Shown here in pieces: positions 19,128 through 30,334 of a stretch of 64,000 nucleotides of DNA. A program made the position numbers and the translations under genes. This stretch comes from Balneicella halophila (GTDB lineage Bacteria; Bacteroidota; Bacteroidia; Bacteroidales; Balneicellaceae). The notes under the pieces are model-generated. The model did no database searches and was not told the origin of the DNA. It saw only the letters and a program-made list of their open reading frames with translations. The stretch is from contig NZ_QENZ01000003.1 in assembly GCF_003096835.1 (NCBI RefSeq), positions 992,001 through 1,056,000 on the forward strand, given 5' to 3'. The stretch's first letter is position 1. Every line of letters starts with the position of its first letter.

Positions 19128-19435
19128 TAAAGAATATCCAAGCGGAAGAAATTCCTCATTATATTGAAAAAGGTGCATTAATTATTGATATCAGAGAGAG
19201 TTATGAAACTCCGAAATTTCAATTTCCAAGTCATAAAAATGTTCCAACTAGTGAAATTGGTGATAGATTAGATGAAATACCTAAAACAGGTGATGTACTT
19301 ATCTATTGTCATTCAGGAGCGCGTAGTGCTGATCTTGTTGCAACGCTCAACTTGCATTATGGCTATGAGAATTTGTTGAATGTAATAGGAGGCACGATTA
19401 TGATGTCCTTAAAGCTTCCAGAGCATAAGTTGTAA
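19124..19435 (+). CDS. Rhodanese-like domain protein
   Basis: A 103-residue single rhodanese domain. The active-site loop is CHSGARS (Cys at about residue 67), so the sulfur-carrying cysteine is present. The N-terminal IIDIRESYE block matches the CH2-A motif. It has no signal peptide and is probably cytoplasmic. It overlaps tsaC by four bases (ATGA). Sulfur transfer to an unknown acceptor is the family role. A terminator follows. Confidence 0.9.
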   Translation: MIKNIQAEEIPHYIEKGALIIDIRESYETPKFQFPSHKNVPTSEIGDRLDEIPKTGDVLIYCHSGARSADLVATLNLHYGYENLLNVIGGTIMMSLKLPEHKL

Positions 19436-19467
19436 AAAAATCTATATTGATGACAAGAATATAAAAA

Positions 19468-19500
19468 ACAAAAGCATCCCAAACAGGATGCTTTCTTGTT
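19468..19500. terminator. Bidirectional terminator between rhodanese gene and rocD
   Basis: A 9-bp stem (AAAGCATCC, 19471-19479, with GGATGCTTT, 19486-19494) lies between convergent genes with A-rich and T-rich flanks. Its core resembles the terminator at 26781-26820. Confidence 0.85.
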
Positions 19501-19519
19501 ATATATTTAGATAAAGTTT

Positions 19520-20752
19520 TTATTCAAATTCTTTCAAGCTCTTTTCAATAATAGAAACGGCTTCATCTATTTGTTCTTCAGTGATAACCAATGGAGGAGC
19601 GAAACGAATAATATGTCCGTGAGTAGGTTTTGCTAGCAATCCGTTGTCACGCATCTTTAAACACACATCCCAAGCCGTTTTCCCTTTAGTTGGCTTGATA
19701 ACAACAGCATTTAGAAGACCTTTACCGCGAACTAATTCAATCATTGGAGAATTAATTGCTCTTAGACCTTTGCGGAATTGCTCTCCTAATTTCTCTGCAC
19801 GCTCAGCTAATTTTTCTTCTTTTACCACCTCTAATGCAGCCATCGCCACTTTACAAGCAAGAGGGTTACCACCAAAAGTAGAACCATGCTCTCCTGGTTT
19901 GATACACATCATGATTTCGTCATCGGCTAACACTGCAGAAACGGGCATAGCTCCACCAGAAAGTGCTTTACCTAAAATAAGAATATCAGGTCGAACATCT
20001 TCATGATCTACTGCTAATAATTTACCAGTACGTGCGATACCTGTTTGCACCTCATCGGCAATAAAAAGGACATTGTTTTTCTTACATAAATCGTATGCTT
20101 TTTTTAAGTAACCATCATCTGGAACAAAAACACCAGCTTCACCTTGGATAGGCTCCAATAAGAAACCTGCAACATTTCTATCTTTTAAAGCTTCCTCTAA
20201 TGCATCTATATCATTGTAAGGAATGGTAATGAACCCTGGAGTATAGGGTCCAAATCCTGTAAATGAATCAGGATCGGTTGACATAGAAATAACGGTAACG
20301 GTACGTCCATGGAAGTTGTTTTCACAAACGATAATTTTTGCTTCATTCGGCTTTAAGCCTTTTTTCTCATAGCCCCACTTACGACAAAGTTTAATAGCCG
20401 TCTCATCAGCTTCCACTCCTGAGTTCATCGGAAGAACTTTGTCATAACCAAAATAGTTTGTTACGTACTCTTCATATTCACCCAGATTACTACTGAAGAA
20501 TGCACGGGAGGTAAGAGTAAGTTTCTCCGCTTGTTCTTTCATTGCACCTATAATCTTTGGGTGGCAATGTCCTTGATTTACAGCAGAGTATGCTGAAAGA
20601 AAATCAAAATATTTTTTGTCGTCAACATCCCAAACATATACACCTTCACCTCTTTCTAAAACGACAGGAAGCGGATGATAATTGTGTGCTCCATACTTCT
20701 CTTCTTTGTCGATATAAGTCTGCGAATTTGCAGTAGGTTTTTTTGTCTCCAT
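19520..20752 (-). CDS. rocD: Ornithine aminotransferase
   Basis: A PLP enzyme that converts ornithine and 2-oxoglutarate to glutamate semialdehyde and glutamate. The 410-residue protein matches class III aminotransferases of the ornithine type: [18 protein letters not shown] at the start, the Asp of [13 protein letters not shown], and the PLP lysine K262 in [18 protein letters not shown]. The N-terminal NYHPLPVVL is the main reason to prefer ornithine over acetylornithine or GABA enzymes. It is a single gene in a minus-strand row with sixA upstream. Together with gdhA and asparaginase it points to use of amino acids as carbon and energy source. Confidence 0.94.
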   Translation of the reverse strand: METKKPTANSQTYIDKEEKYGAHNYHPLPVVLERGEGVYVWDVDDKKYFDFLSAYSAVNQGHCHPKIIGAMKEQAEKLTLTSRAFFSSNLGEYEEYVTNYFGYDKVLPMNSGVEADETAIKLCRKWGYEKKGLKPNEAKIIVCENNFHGRTVTVISMSTDPDSFTGFGPYTPGFITIPYNDIDALEEALKDRNVAGFLLEPIQGEAGVFVPDDGYLKKAYDLCKKNNVLFIADEVQTGIARTGKLLAVDHEDVRPDILILGKALSGGAMPVSAVLADDEIMMCIKPGEHGSTFGGNPLACKVAMAALEVVKEEKLAERAEKLGEQFRKGLRAINSPMIELVRGKGLLNAVVIKPTKGKTAWDVCLKMRDNGLLAKPTHGHIIRFAPPLVITEEQIDEAVSIIEKSLKEFE

Positions 20753-20840
20753 AGAGTAATTTTTTTTGAAGTTATAATTAAATAGTATAGTTCTTATTTT
20801 ATCGTTTGCTAAAGATAATAAATTATATAATCCAAACGTA

Positions 20841-21338
20841 CTATTTATAGGTTTTTGGAATAAATATGTCCTTTAGTTTGAAATCTTTTTCGCCTAAGTT
20901 TTTCCAAGTTTCTATTTCAGTTTCCAAGACAATAGCACAGCACGTCGGAGCGTGTTGTGAAAAATCTTTTGTAAGACGATAAGCAAAGCGAGCTATATCA
21001 GGATTATGTCCTACAAAAAGCAAAGTCTCAATCCCGTCGTCGGTTGAGGAAAGCAAGTTTAGCAAATCCTGAGTTGTAAGACCATCATAAATGGATTGGT
21101 GACATTCAATGAGTTCTTTGTCGAGATTAAAATCTTCAGCAAATAGTGTAGCCGTTTGCTGTGCTCTATTGGCAGAGCTTGAAACGATATGATCAATCTT
21201 ATAGCCGTTTCTTTCTAGCACAGCCGTAATAATATGGCTGTCTGCTTTTCCCCTTTCTGTTAGGTTACGTTTAAAATCATTTTTATGATAATCGTATGGT
21301 TCGGTTTTAGCATGGCGTAAGAGAATGATTCGTTTCAT
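20841..21338 (-). CDS. sixA: SixA-like phosphohistidine phosphatase
   Basis: A 165-residue histidine phosphatase-superfamily protein. The catalytic RHAKTE motif carries H9, and the second conserved histidine is in [14 protein letters not shown]. The small size and missing insertion fit the SixA branch, which in E. coli dephosphorylates histidine-phosphotransfer proteins and acts on the nitrogen PTS. Whether the target is the same here is unknown. It lies 28 nt downstream of the sugar transporter gene and may share its transcript. Confidence 0.88.
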   Translation of the reverse strand: MKRIILLRHAKTEPYDYHKNDFKRNLTERGKADSHIITAVLERNGYKIDHIVSSSANRAQQTATLFAEDFNLDKELIECHQSIYDGLTTQDLLNLLSSTDDGIETLLFVGHNPDIARFAYRLTKDFSQHAPTCCAIVLETEIETWKNLGEKDFKLKDIFIPKTYK

Positions 21339-21366
21339 AGTATTTGAATTTAAGAATTTCTGTGAA

Positions 21367-22677
21367 TTATCTAATTTTATGACCTTTTACTGCAAAAAAG
21401 AGGATAATACCATAGCAAGGGAGCAAAATCCAGTAGCTGTGGTGTGATGCAATAGCTGATGCAGTTGCTTGTTCCATACCTTCACTAATCAAAGAAAGGC
21501 GTTGCGTGTCAACCAAACGACCGTAGAGGGGAGGAATGATAGCACCACCAGCTATAGCCATAACCAATAGAGCTGATGCCGTCTTAGTATGTCGACCTAA
21601 TCCTTTCAAAGTTAATGGCCAAACGGAAGGCCACACCATGGCATTGGCAAATCCTAATAAGGCGACAAATAATACAGAAGTGAATCCATTAGTCAGCAAA
21701 ACACAAACCGAGAAAAGGATACCCAATAAGGCGCTAAGTTTCAGTGCATTTTCTTGACGTAAATATTTAGGAATGAGAATAACACCAAGTCCATAGGCTA
21801 CAACCATTGCTGTTAAAGTGAAAGTAGTAAAAAATTTAGCTTGTTCGGCAGCATAGCCTAAAGATAAGCCGTAGGCTATAATAGTATCACCTGCAATAAC
21901 TTCAGCTCCTACATATACGAAAAGTGTAAATACTCCAAGCCATAAATGAGGAAATTGAAAAATGCTTTTTTTATTTGTTTTAGCGCTGTCTGCTTCTGTT
22001 GCTTTTTTTTCTTCTTTATTTTCGATGTCAGGCAAAGGAGTGAAACGCATCAAAACAGCAAAAATAAAGAAGATGCCTGCCATTACCAGGTAGGGTGTAA
22101 CAACACTATTGGCTGCAATATTCAACATGTCTTCTTTCTCAATTGCATTGACATGTGCGAGTTTATCTTTAATCTCATCAATGCCGGAAAGTAATAAGGC
22201 ACCAAAAATAAGGGAGCCTAGAGCACCTGCCACTTTGTTACAAATTCCCATTAGGGCGATTCGTTTAGCACCACTTTCAATAGGACCTAATATTGTAATG
22301 TACGGATTTGCTGCGGTTTGTAAAAGTGTCATTCCTGTTCCTTGAATGAAAATACCTGCTAAAAACATCCAATAGGTTCTTGAATTCGCTGCAGGAATAA
22401 ATACTAGAGCACCCATGCCCATAACAATAAGACCTATTGACATTCCTCTTTTATAACCAACTTTTTTCAATAAATAGGATGATGGTAGTGCCATCACTAC
22501 AAAAGAAATGTACGAAGCCGTAGCAACTAAATACGCCTGTGCATCTGTGAGTTCATTGACAGTTCGCATAAAAGGGATGAGTACACCGTTGATCCAAGTA
22601 ACAAAACCGAATATAAAGAACAGGCTTGCAATGATAAGAATAGGTAGCGTGTAGCTTTTCCTTATAGAAGTATTCAT
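21367..22677 (-). CDS. FucP/GluP-type sugar MFS transporter
   Basis: A 436-residue protein with 12 predicted membrane segments of the fucose/glucose-galactose:H+ symporter group. Family features are the N-terminal FFIFGFVTWINGVLIPFM with its Asn, the QAYLVATASYISFVVMALP helix, and GTGMTLLQTAANPYITILGP. A charged middle loop (EKKATEADSAKTNKKS, about residue 225) joins the two halves. The substrate is probably a hexose. The aldo/keto reductase gene upstream ends 28 nt away, and sixA lies downstream, so a three-gene minus-strand unit is possible. Confidence 0.88.
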   Translation of the reverse strand: MNTSIRKSYTLPILIIASLFFIFGFVTWINGVLIPFMRTVNELTDAQAYLVATASYISFVVMALPSSYLLKKVGYKRGMSIGLIVMGMGALVFIPAANSRTYWMFLAGIFIQGTGMTLLQTAANPYITILGPIESGAKRIALMGICNKVAGALGSLIFGALLLSGIDEIKDKLAHVNAIEKEDMLNIAANSVVTPYLVMAGIFFIFAVLMRFTPLPDIENKEEKKATEADSAKTNKKSIFQFPHLWLGVFTLFVYVGAEVIAGDTIIAYGLSLGYAAEQAKFFTTFTLTAMVVAYGLGVILIPKYLRQENALKLSALLGILFSVCVLLTNGFTSVLFVALLGFANAMVWPSVWPLTLKGLGRHTKTASALLVMAIAGGAIIPPLYGRLVDTQRLSLISEGMEQATASAIASHHSYWILLPCYGIILFFAVKGHKIR

Positions 22678-22705
22678 AGTTTTTTATAGGTTTTTATTGG
22701 ATTTT

Positions 22706-23542
22706 TTAGAAATCTGCTGTTTCAGGATGTAGTTTTGAGAACCCCATTTGTGGCAATTTATCTATTAGCGATATTTCCTCTGTTGACAGTTCGAAATCAA
22801 AAATATCTAGATTTTCTTTCATACGCTTAGGCGTAACTGTTTTTGGAAGAGGAAGAACTTTGTGATGCAATACCCATCTCAAACAAATCTGAGCTGTGGT
22901 TTTATTGTACTTTTCGGCAATGTTAGTTAAGGTTTTGTTTTCCAGTATCTTTGCTCTTCCTAATGGTGACCATGCCTGTACAAGAATGTCCTTTCCTTTA
23001 CAATATTCAGTAACCTCTTGTTGCCAATATCCCGGGTGAAATTCTATTTGGTTGACCATAGGACTTATTGTGGACTTTGCTATCAGTGCATCTAAGTGCT
23101 TTGGAAGAAAGTTACTGACACCAATAGCTTTTATCTTTCCCTCTTGATATAGTTTTTCAAACGCTCTCCATGTTTCAGTATTTAATTCCGCCCAATTGTC
23201 AAATTGATGAGGATCTGCAGGCCAATGTATTAAATATAAATCGAGATAATCAGTTTTTAACCTGGTTAAGGTTTTTTCAAAGGCTTTTAACGTAGTATTG
23301 AAACCGCGCTCTTTGTTCCATAGCTTGCTTGTAAGAAATAATGATTCACGAGGAATCTTAGCATCATTTATTGCAAATCCTATCTCTTGTTCATTTTCAT
23401 AAACAGCCGCAGTATCAATATGAGTATAGCCAGTCCTTAGCGCATTTGTTACAGCTTCAATAGCGATCTCTCCTTTTGCCTTATAAGTGCCGAATCCAAT
23501 TGAAGGTATTTTTGTCTGATTACTTAAAGTAAAATATTTCAT
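22706..23542 (-). CDS. Aldo/keto reductase
   Basis: A 278-residue NAD(P)H-dependent oxidoreductase with a TIM-barrel fold. The catalytic tetrad is visible: Asp in YTHIDTAAVYENE, Tyr in the same segment, Lys in FLTSKLW and His in DLYLIHWPAD. Further motifs are IGVSNFLPKHL and the coenzyme-binding LPLPKTVTPKRMKENLDIF, where K and R bind the 2-prime phosphate of NADPH in relatives. The best match is the 2,5-diketo-gluconate / methylglyoxal reductase type. Real substrates are broad aldehydes. A -7-like box (TAtaTTTG on the minus strand, 23569-23576) precedes the gene. Confidence 0.9.
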   Translation of the reverse strand: MKYFTLSNQTKIPSIGFGTYKAKGEIAIEAVTNALRTGYTHIDTAAVYENEQEIGFAINDAKIPRESLFLTSKLWNKERGFNTTLKAFEKTLTRLKTDYLDLYLIHWPADPHQFDNWAELNTETWRAFEKLYQEGKIKAIGVSNFLPKHLDALIAKSTISPMVNQIEFHPGYWQQEVTEYCKGKDILVQAWSPLGRAKILENKTLTNIAEKYNKTTAQICLRWVLHHKVLPLPKTVTPKRMKENLDIFDFELSTEEISLIDKLPQMGFSKLHPETADF

Positions 23543-23630
23543 GTTGTGCTGTGTTTTTTGCTTTTACACAAATATAATTAAAATCAACGGAGTCTATGAG
23601 ATTATCTCTGGCACTTGCCAAAATACTTAT

Positions 23631-23638
23631 TACATTTG
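23631..23638 (+). promoter_or_regulatory. Candidate -7 box for the M23 peptidase gene
   Basis: TAcaTTTG lies 30 nt ahead of the TTG start at 23668. No clear TTTG lies at the right spacing upstream. It faces the -7 box of the divergent aldo/keto reductase gene. Confidence 0.4.
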
Positions 23639-23667
23639 TACTTTTAAAATAGAAAAAAGATACAACA

Positions 23668-25362
23668 TTGAAAATACGATTAATTATATTTTTTACACTC
23701 GCATCGTTTGCTATTACTTCAGGACAAAATTTTCCTAAAGATTATTTTAGTGCTCCATTAGACATACCGATGTATCTTTCCGGTAATTTTGGGGAACTGC
23801 GAAGCAACCATTATCATTCAGGCATTGATATAAAAACACAAGGAAGAGAGGGGCATAAGGTGTATGCAACAGCATCAGGGGTTGTAAGTCGTATAAAAGT
23901 TTCACCATACGGGTATGGTCATGCTATTTATATAGACCATCCTAATGGTTATACTACTGTTTATGGACATTTACAAAGGTTCTCAGCTAAAATAGATAAA
24001 ATAGTTAAGCATTATCAATACAGTCAAGAATCTTTTGCTATTGATGAAATGTTGGCTTCCGATATCTTGAAAGTTAAGAAAGGAGAGGTGATAGGATTTT
24101 CTGGAAACTCCGGATCCTCAGGCGGACCTCATTTGCACTTTGAAATACGAGAAACCGAAAGTGAATATCCAACAAATCCACTACTATATGGTTTTGATAT
24201 TCATGACGATGTTGCTCCAGTTATTAGAGGACTATATATTTATCCGTTGGATGAAACAGCTGTGGTGGATGGAAGCAACGATAAGAAATTGTATAGACTG
24301 ACTAAAATAGGAAATACTTATAGTTTACAAAATGCTAAAGTTCCACTTGTGAGCGGAAAGATTGGTTTTGCTCTAGATACGAGAGATTATATGAACGGGA
24401 CTCGCAATTATTATGGAATCTACCAATTGGATATGTACGTGGATGAACAGCTAGAGCATAGCTTTACATTCGATAAATTTTCATTTTCAGAGTCTAGGTA
24501 TTTGAATGCACATATTGACTACGCCTTATATAAAACTCATAAGCGTCGAATTCATAAACTATTTCATGAGGATAATCACAAGGAAAGTTTTACAGAGGTT
24601 TTTAATAAAGGCATTTATTTCAAGGATAAGCAGCAACATTCTGTAAGAATAGATATTGCAGATGTTAGTGGAAATAAGATAGATTTAAAATTTAATGTTC
24701 AAGCAGCAGTTCAAAAGGAAACTCCAAACTTAGGTGGTCCGTTATTATCTTATTACATGCCTAACCGATTGGAAATCGAGAATTTCTATGTGAAAATTCC
24801 GGCTTTAACATTTTACAAGGATATTCCTAAGAAAGAAATTCAAGCTATACCATCCGAGAGAAAGGATAGTTATTCGAAACAATATCATTTTTTAGATGAA
24901 ACAGTGCCGTTGCATAAAAATATTACGGTTGGGATTAGACCGAATGATATACCGCACCATTTGCATGACAAAGCATTTATTGCGAGGAAAAATGGTAGTA
25001 AATACCGCTTTGCAGGGCATAATTGGGATGGAAAATACCTTACAGCTAAAACGAATGCAGTTGGCGATTTTGTGGTTTTAGTTGATACCATTGCACCTCA
25101 AATTTCACTCTGGAGAGGTAGTAGCTTTAAGAAAACAGGCAAATTGCGTTATAAAATAACAGATAATCTATCAGGGATAGCCTCTTTTAAAGGAAAGATT
25201 GATGGTAAGTGGGTGCTTTTTGAATACGATCCGAAACTAAATATCATTTGGCATATTCTATCACCTGAAGTTATCACTAAAGTGCAAAAACATAAATTAG
25301 AGTTAGAGGTAAAAGATTCTTGCGGTAATATTGGCTTTCGAGAAGCTTACTTTACATGGTAA
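23668..25362 (+). CDS. Secreted M23 (LytM-like) peptidase with large C-terminal region
   Basis: A 564-residue exported protein. The start is TTG, giving the signal peptide MKIRLIIFFTLASFAITSGQ; no ATG lies nearby in frame. The M23 domain covers residues about 30-180 with the zinc ligands H50 and D54 in HYHSGIDIKT, H101 in VYGHL and the HLH at 155-157, so it looks catalytically complete. It should cut peptide cross-links in peptidoglycan or act as an amidase activator. The remaining 380 residues are predicted beta-rich, ending with Ig-like segments (LVDTIAPQISLWRG and DNLSGIASFKGKIDG). The insert between H101 and HLH (about residues 104-140) is longer than in simple LytM domains. It stands alone between divergent and downstream genes. 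Confidence 0.9.
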   Translation: MKIRLIIFFTLASFAITSGQNFPKDYFSAPLDIPMYLSGNFGELRSNHYHSGIDIKTQGREGHKVYATASGVVSRIKVSPYGYGHAIYIDHPNGYTTVYGHLQRFSAKIDKIVKHYQYSQESFAIDEMLASDILKVKKGEVIGFSGNSGSSGGPHLHFEIRETESEYPTNPLLYGFDIHDDVAPVIRGLYIYPLDETAVVDGSNDKKLYRLTKIGNTYSLQNAKVPLVSGKIGFALDTRDYMNGTRNYYGIYQLDMYVDEQLEHSFTFDKFSFSESRYLNAHIDYALYKTHKRRIHKLFHEDNHKESFTEVFNKGIYFKDKQQHSVRIDIADVSGNKIDLKFNVQAAVQKETPNLGGPLLSYYMPNRLEIENFYVKIPALTFYKDIPKKEIQAIPSERKDSYSKQYHFLDETVPLHKNITVGIRPNDIPHHLHDKAFIARKNGSKYRFAGHNWDGKYLTAKTNAVGDFVVLVDTIAPQISLWRGSSFKKTGKLRYKITDNLSGIASFKGKIDGKWVLFEYDPKLNIIWHILSPEVITKVQKHKLELEVKDSCGNIGFREAYFTW

Positions 25363-25418
25363 ATACTGTTAGTCTCAACATTTTTTAAGTTGATAGATTA
25401 TAGAGCATTACAATAATC

Positions 25419-25449
25419 TTTGTTTATTCAAACGTTTGATATAGTTTTG
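25419..25449 (+). promoter_or_regulatory. Promoter of the cyuA-like gene, nearly leaderless
   Basis: TTTG (25419-25422) is followed after 19 nt by TAgtTTTG (25442-25449), a full match to the Bacteroidota consensus. The predicted transcript start is near 25456, only about 12 nt ahead of the ATG at 25468. A second box, TAaaTTTG (25454-25461), overlaps the alternative TTG start and would give an even shorter leader. Confidence 0.6.
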
Positions 25450-25467
25450 TAGGTAAATTTGTCTGAT

Positions 25468-26760
25468 ATGAAAATTACTGAACAGCAAGCATTAAATATT
25501 CTATTTGAAGAAGTAGTACCAGCAGAAGGATGTACTGAGCCCATTGCATTAGCCTATACGGGAGCTAAAGCGCGTAGCATTTTAGGAAGTCTGCCAGATA
25601 AAATTGTTATTTCCGTATCTGGTAATATGTTGAAGAATGTAAAAAGCGTTGTTATTCCTAACAGTGGAGGCATTGTAGGTATAGAATCTTCTGTAGCTAT
25701 GGGTGTAGTGGCAGGTGATTGTGATAAAGAGCTAATGGTTATTAGTGATGTTTCAGATAAACAGTTGCAAGAAATCAGAGAGTACATGAAATCGACTCCA
25801 ATAGTTGTTGAACACGTTCCCACAGATGTGAAACTATATATCAAAGTTGGAGTCTTCAAAGATGATGAGTGTGCAAGTGTAGAGGTAAAACATTTGCATA
25901 CTAATATTACACAAATAGAGAGGAATGGAGAAGTAGTATTGAAACAGCCATGCAATGATTCTGATTTTAATTCTCCATTAAAAGACAGAGAGAAATTGTC
26001 CATCAAAGGGATATATGAGTTAGCTAATACCATTGATTTAGAGAAAATACGACCATTGTTCAAAAGGGTCATTGAGCTGAACTCTAAAATCGCTGAGGAA
26101 GGCTTGAAAGGGCAATATGGTGTGAATATAGGACAGTTGATTCGGAATAATATCAGCAAAGGTTTTTATGGTAATGACGCTAGGAATAGAGCTGCCAGTT
26201 TTGCGGCGGCAGGCAGTGATGCCCGTATGAGTGGTTGTCCATTACCGGTGATGACTACCAGTGGCAGTGGAAATCAAGGATTGACCGCTTCGTTAGCATT
26301 GATTGACTTTGCGAAAAGCATGAAAATCAATGAAGACTTTTTAATAAGATGTCTATTCTTTTCCCATATGTCTACGATACATATAAAAACGAACGTCGGT
26401 CGGCTTTCTGCGTACTGTGGTGTGATATGTGCAGCGGCTGCAGTAGCCGGAGCATTATGTATGGTGCAACGTGAGCGTTATGAAGTTATTGAACACGCCA
26501 TACAAAACACTTTGGGAGATATTTCTGGGATTATTTGTGATGGTGCAAAAGCTTCTTGCGCAATGAAGATTTCAACGAGCATTACTGCGGCATTTGATGC
26601 AGCTATGTTGGCTATGGCAGGTAGGAATCTAAGTGGGGGAGATGGTATCATTGCTTCAGATATTGAGCAAACATTATTGAATATTAGGGAATTATCAAGC
26701 TCAGGAATGAAAACAACAGATGATGTTATTATTGACATTATGAGTAAAAATAATCGATAG
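25468..26760 (+). CDS. cyuA: CyuA-type L-cysteine desulfidase / serine deaminase-like enzyme
   Basis: A 430-residue protein of the UPF0597 (YhaM) family. Characterised relatives contain an iron-sulfur cluster and release sulfide, ammonia and pyruvate from L-cysteine; others act on serine. The N-terminal EVVPAEGCTEPIALAYTGA and the middle MTTSGSGNQGLTASL are family hallmarks. Candidate cluster ligands are Cys in EGCTEP, and those in IICDGAKASCAMK. I choose the ATG at 25468 (MKITEQQAL) because the TTG three codons earlier falls within a promoter-like box. It is flanked by its own promoter and a strong terminator, so it is monocistronic. The activity would make H2S and feed amino-acid fermentation. 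Confidence 0.88.
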   Translation: MKITEQQALNILFEEVVPAEGCTEPIALAYTGAKARSILGSLPDKIVISVSGNMLKNVKSVVIPNSGGIVGIESSVAMGVVAGDCDKELMVISDVSDKQLQEIREYMKSTPIVVEHVPTDVKLYIKVGVFKDDECASVEVKHLHTNITQIERNGEVVLKQPCNDSDFNSPLKDREKLSIKGIYELANTIDLEKIRPLFKRVIELNSKIAEEGLKGQYGVNIGQLIRNNISKGFYGNDARNRAASFAAAGSDARMSGCPLPVMTTSGSGNQGLTASLALIDFAKSMKINEDFLIRCLFFSHMSTIHIKTNVGRLSAYCGVICAAAAVAGALCMVQRERYEVIEHAIQNTLGDISGIICDGAKASCAMKISTSITAAFDAAMLAMAGRNLSGGDGIIASDIEQTLLNIRELSSSGMKTTDDVIIDIMSKNNR

Positions 26761-26780
26761 TTTTATTCAAATTCAGTTAT

Positions 26781-26820
26781 AAAAAGAAAGCATCTATCGG
26801 AAAATAGATGCTTTCTTTTT
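26781..26820. terminator. Strong bidirectional terminator between cyuA and yidC
   Basis: A 17-bp perfect stem (26781-26797 against 26804-26820; core GAAAGCATCTAT) with a 6-nt loop lies between convergent genes. Both ends have A or T runs, so it can stop transcription from either side. Confidence 0.92.
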
Positions 26821-26843
26821 TGCGTAAAATATAAGGTTAACTC

Positions 26844-28660
26844 TTATTTCTTTTTCTTTTTTTGTTGACGCATTTGTTCTTTTTGCATTTCTTCTAAGCG
26901 TTGTCTGAATTTTGACTTTGGCTTCTTCTTGGTCTTCGCTTTGTTTTCTTCTAACCGTGCTAAGAGTTTTTCATCATCAATCATGAATTTTCTAATGATT
27001 ATGGTTTGGATGATGGTAAATAATGTAGCCACAAAATAGTAATAACTTAAACCAGAAGCATATTGATTGAATACACCTAAGAAAATGATAGGCATCAAGT
27101 ACATAATAAACTTCATATTAGGCATACCGGGTTGCGACGTAGAGGGCTGGTTTTGCATATTGATGTACGTATATATCAAGTTGGTCACAGCCATCAGCAA
27201 ACAAAATAGACTTACATGATCTCCATAAAATGGAATGTTGAACGGGAGTGAGGCAATAGAATCATAACTTGACAAATCTTCTGCCCACAAGAAGGATTTT
27301 TGCCGGAGCTGTATCGCTACAGGGAAGAAGTAGAACATTGCAAATAATATTGGCATCTGCACAATCATAGGAATACAGCCACCCATAGGGTTTACGCCTG
27401 CTTTTCTGTACAATTCCATAGTCGCTTGTTGGCGTTCCATAGCTTTATCCTTTGGAATACGTTCATTGATTTCTTCAATTTGTGGTTTTAAGACACGCAT
27501 TTTAGCAGAAGAAACGTATGATTTATACGTCAATGGAGCCAATAGTAATTTGATAATAATGGTCAATAATAGAATTATAATTCCATAATTACTTGTAATG
27601 TATTTTTCCAAGAAATTGAATATTTCAATAACTAAGAAACGGTTTACCCAAGCAATAGGTCCCCAGCCTAAATCTATCAATTTGTGTAACTCAATATCTT
27701 TACCATATTTACGAAGTGTCTTGTATTCGTTCGGTCCAAAATAGAATCTTAAATCAAATGAAGTATCATTAGTTCCTTTATAATTCAGAGGAATATTGAC
27801 AGCAGTACGCTTCAAATAAGGTGAGGTTTCAGCGTAGCTATTCGTCTCCATTTTCACATTAGAGAATGATTCATTAGTAATTAATACTGATGAAAAAAAC
27901 TGTGATTTGAAAGCCACCCAGCGTAATGCATCTTCAGGTTCCTCAGTATCAGTGTCTGCACTTGAGGAAAGATGCTTCACATCTCCATCTACCTTTTTGT
28001 AATAGACTGAAGTATATCGGTTCTCAAAACGTCGCCCTTTCTCATTGGCAATCAAATCTTCTGACCAGACAAGGTTGATTTTTTCTGGAGCTCCTAGACT
28101 ACTCTTTAAGTTATTAAGCTTTACATCAAATCCTACAGAATAATTATCTTTTGATAGTGAGTATATGTAATCAATCTTACCACCCATAGGCGTTTGTGCA
28201 GTCATCACTACTGTAGAATCGGTTGTTCTTGCAGATTCAAAAACGAGAGATTGTGTGCTGAGTATATTCCCTTGTTGTCCTATTTGCAAACCAAAATTGT
28301 TGCCTTTACCCTCCCAAAGTATGAGGGGAGAATCATCATAGGATTTATATTTTTTAAGTTCTACACTTGCAATCTTACCGCCATGATTACTTAACTTTAA
28401 TTTTAAAAGATTATTTTCTAAAGTCGTAAAACTCTCCGCTACTGATGCGGTTGATGTAGATGAAGCGACTTCACCTACAACTTGAAAAGATGATTCTTCC
28501 TGTTTTATTTCTTGCTCTTTAACCAGTTTTTCGACTTGTGCAATAGAGTCTTGTTTGCGTTTTATTTGTTGTAATTCTTCTTCAGTAGGTTGATTGTAAA
28601 AGGTATAGGCAACAATCAATATTCCGATGAGAATAAAACCTATAATTGAATTTCTATCCA

Positions 28661-28661
<1 letters not shown>
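26844..28661 (-). CDS. yidC: Membrane protein insertase YidC
   Basis: A 605-residue insertase that places membrane proteins with or without SecYEG. It has the Gram-negative layout: a first membrane helix (IIGFILIGILIVAYTF), a large periplasmic beta domain (about residues 30-340), then five core helices with IIILLLTIIIKLLLAPLTYKS and the conserved cytoplasmic hairpin MRVLKPQIEEINERIPKDKA. The C-terminal tail is strongly basic (KTKKKPKSKFRQRL and KKKKK), fitting ribosome contact. Its start codon shares one base with the pyrG stop (TAATG), so the two are translationally coupled. Confidence 0.97.
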
Positions 28662-30334
<1,673 letters not shown>

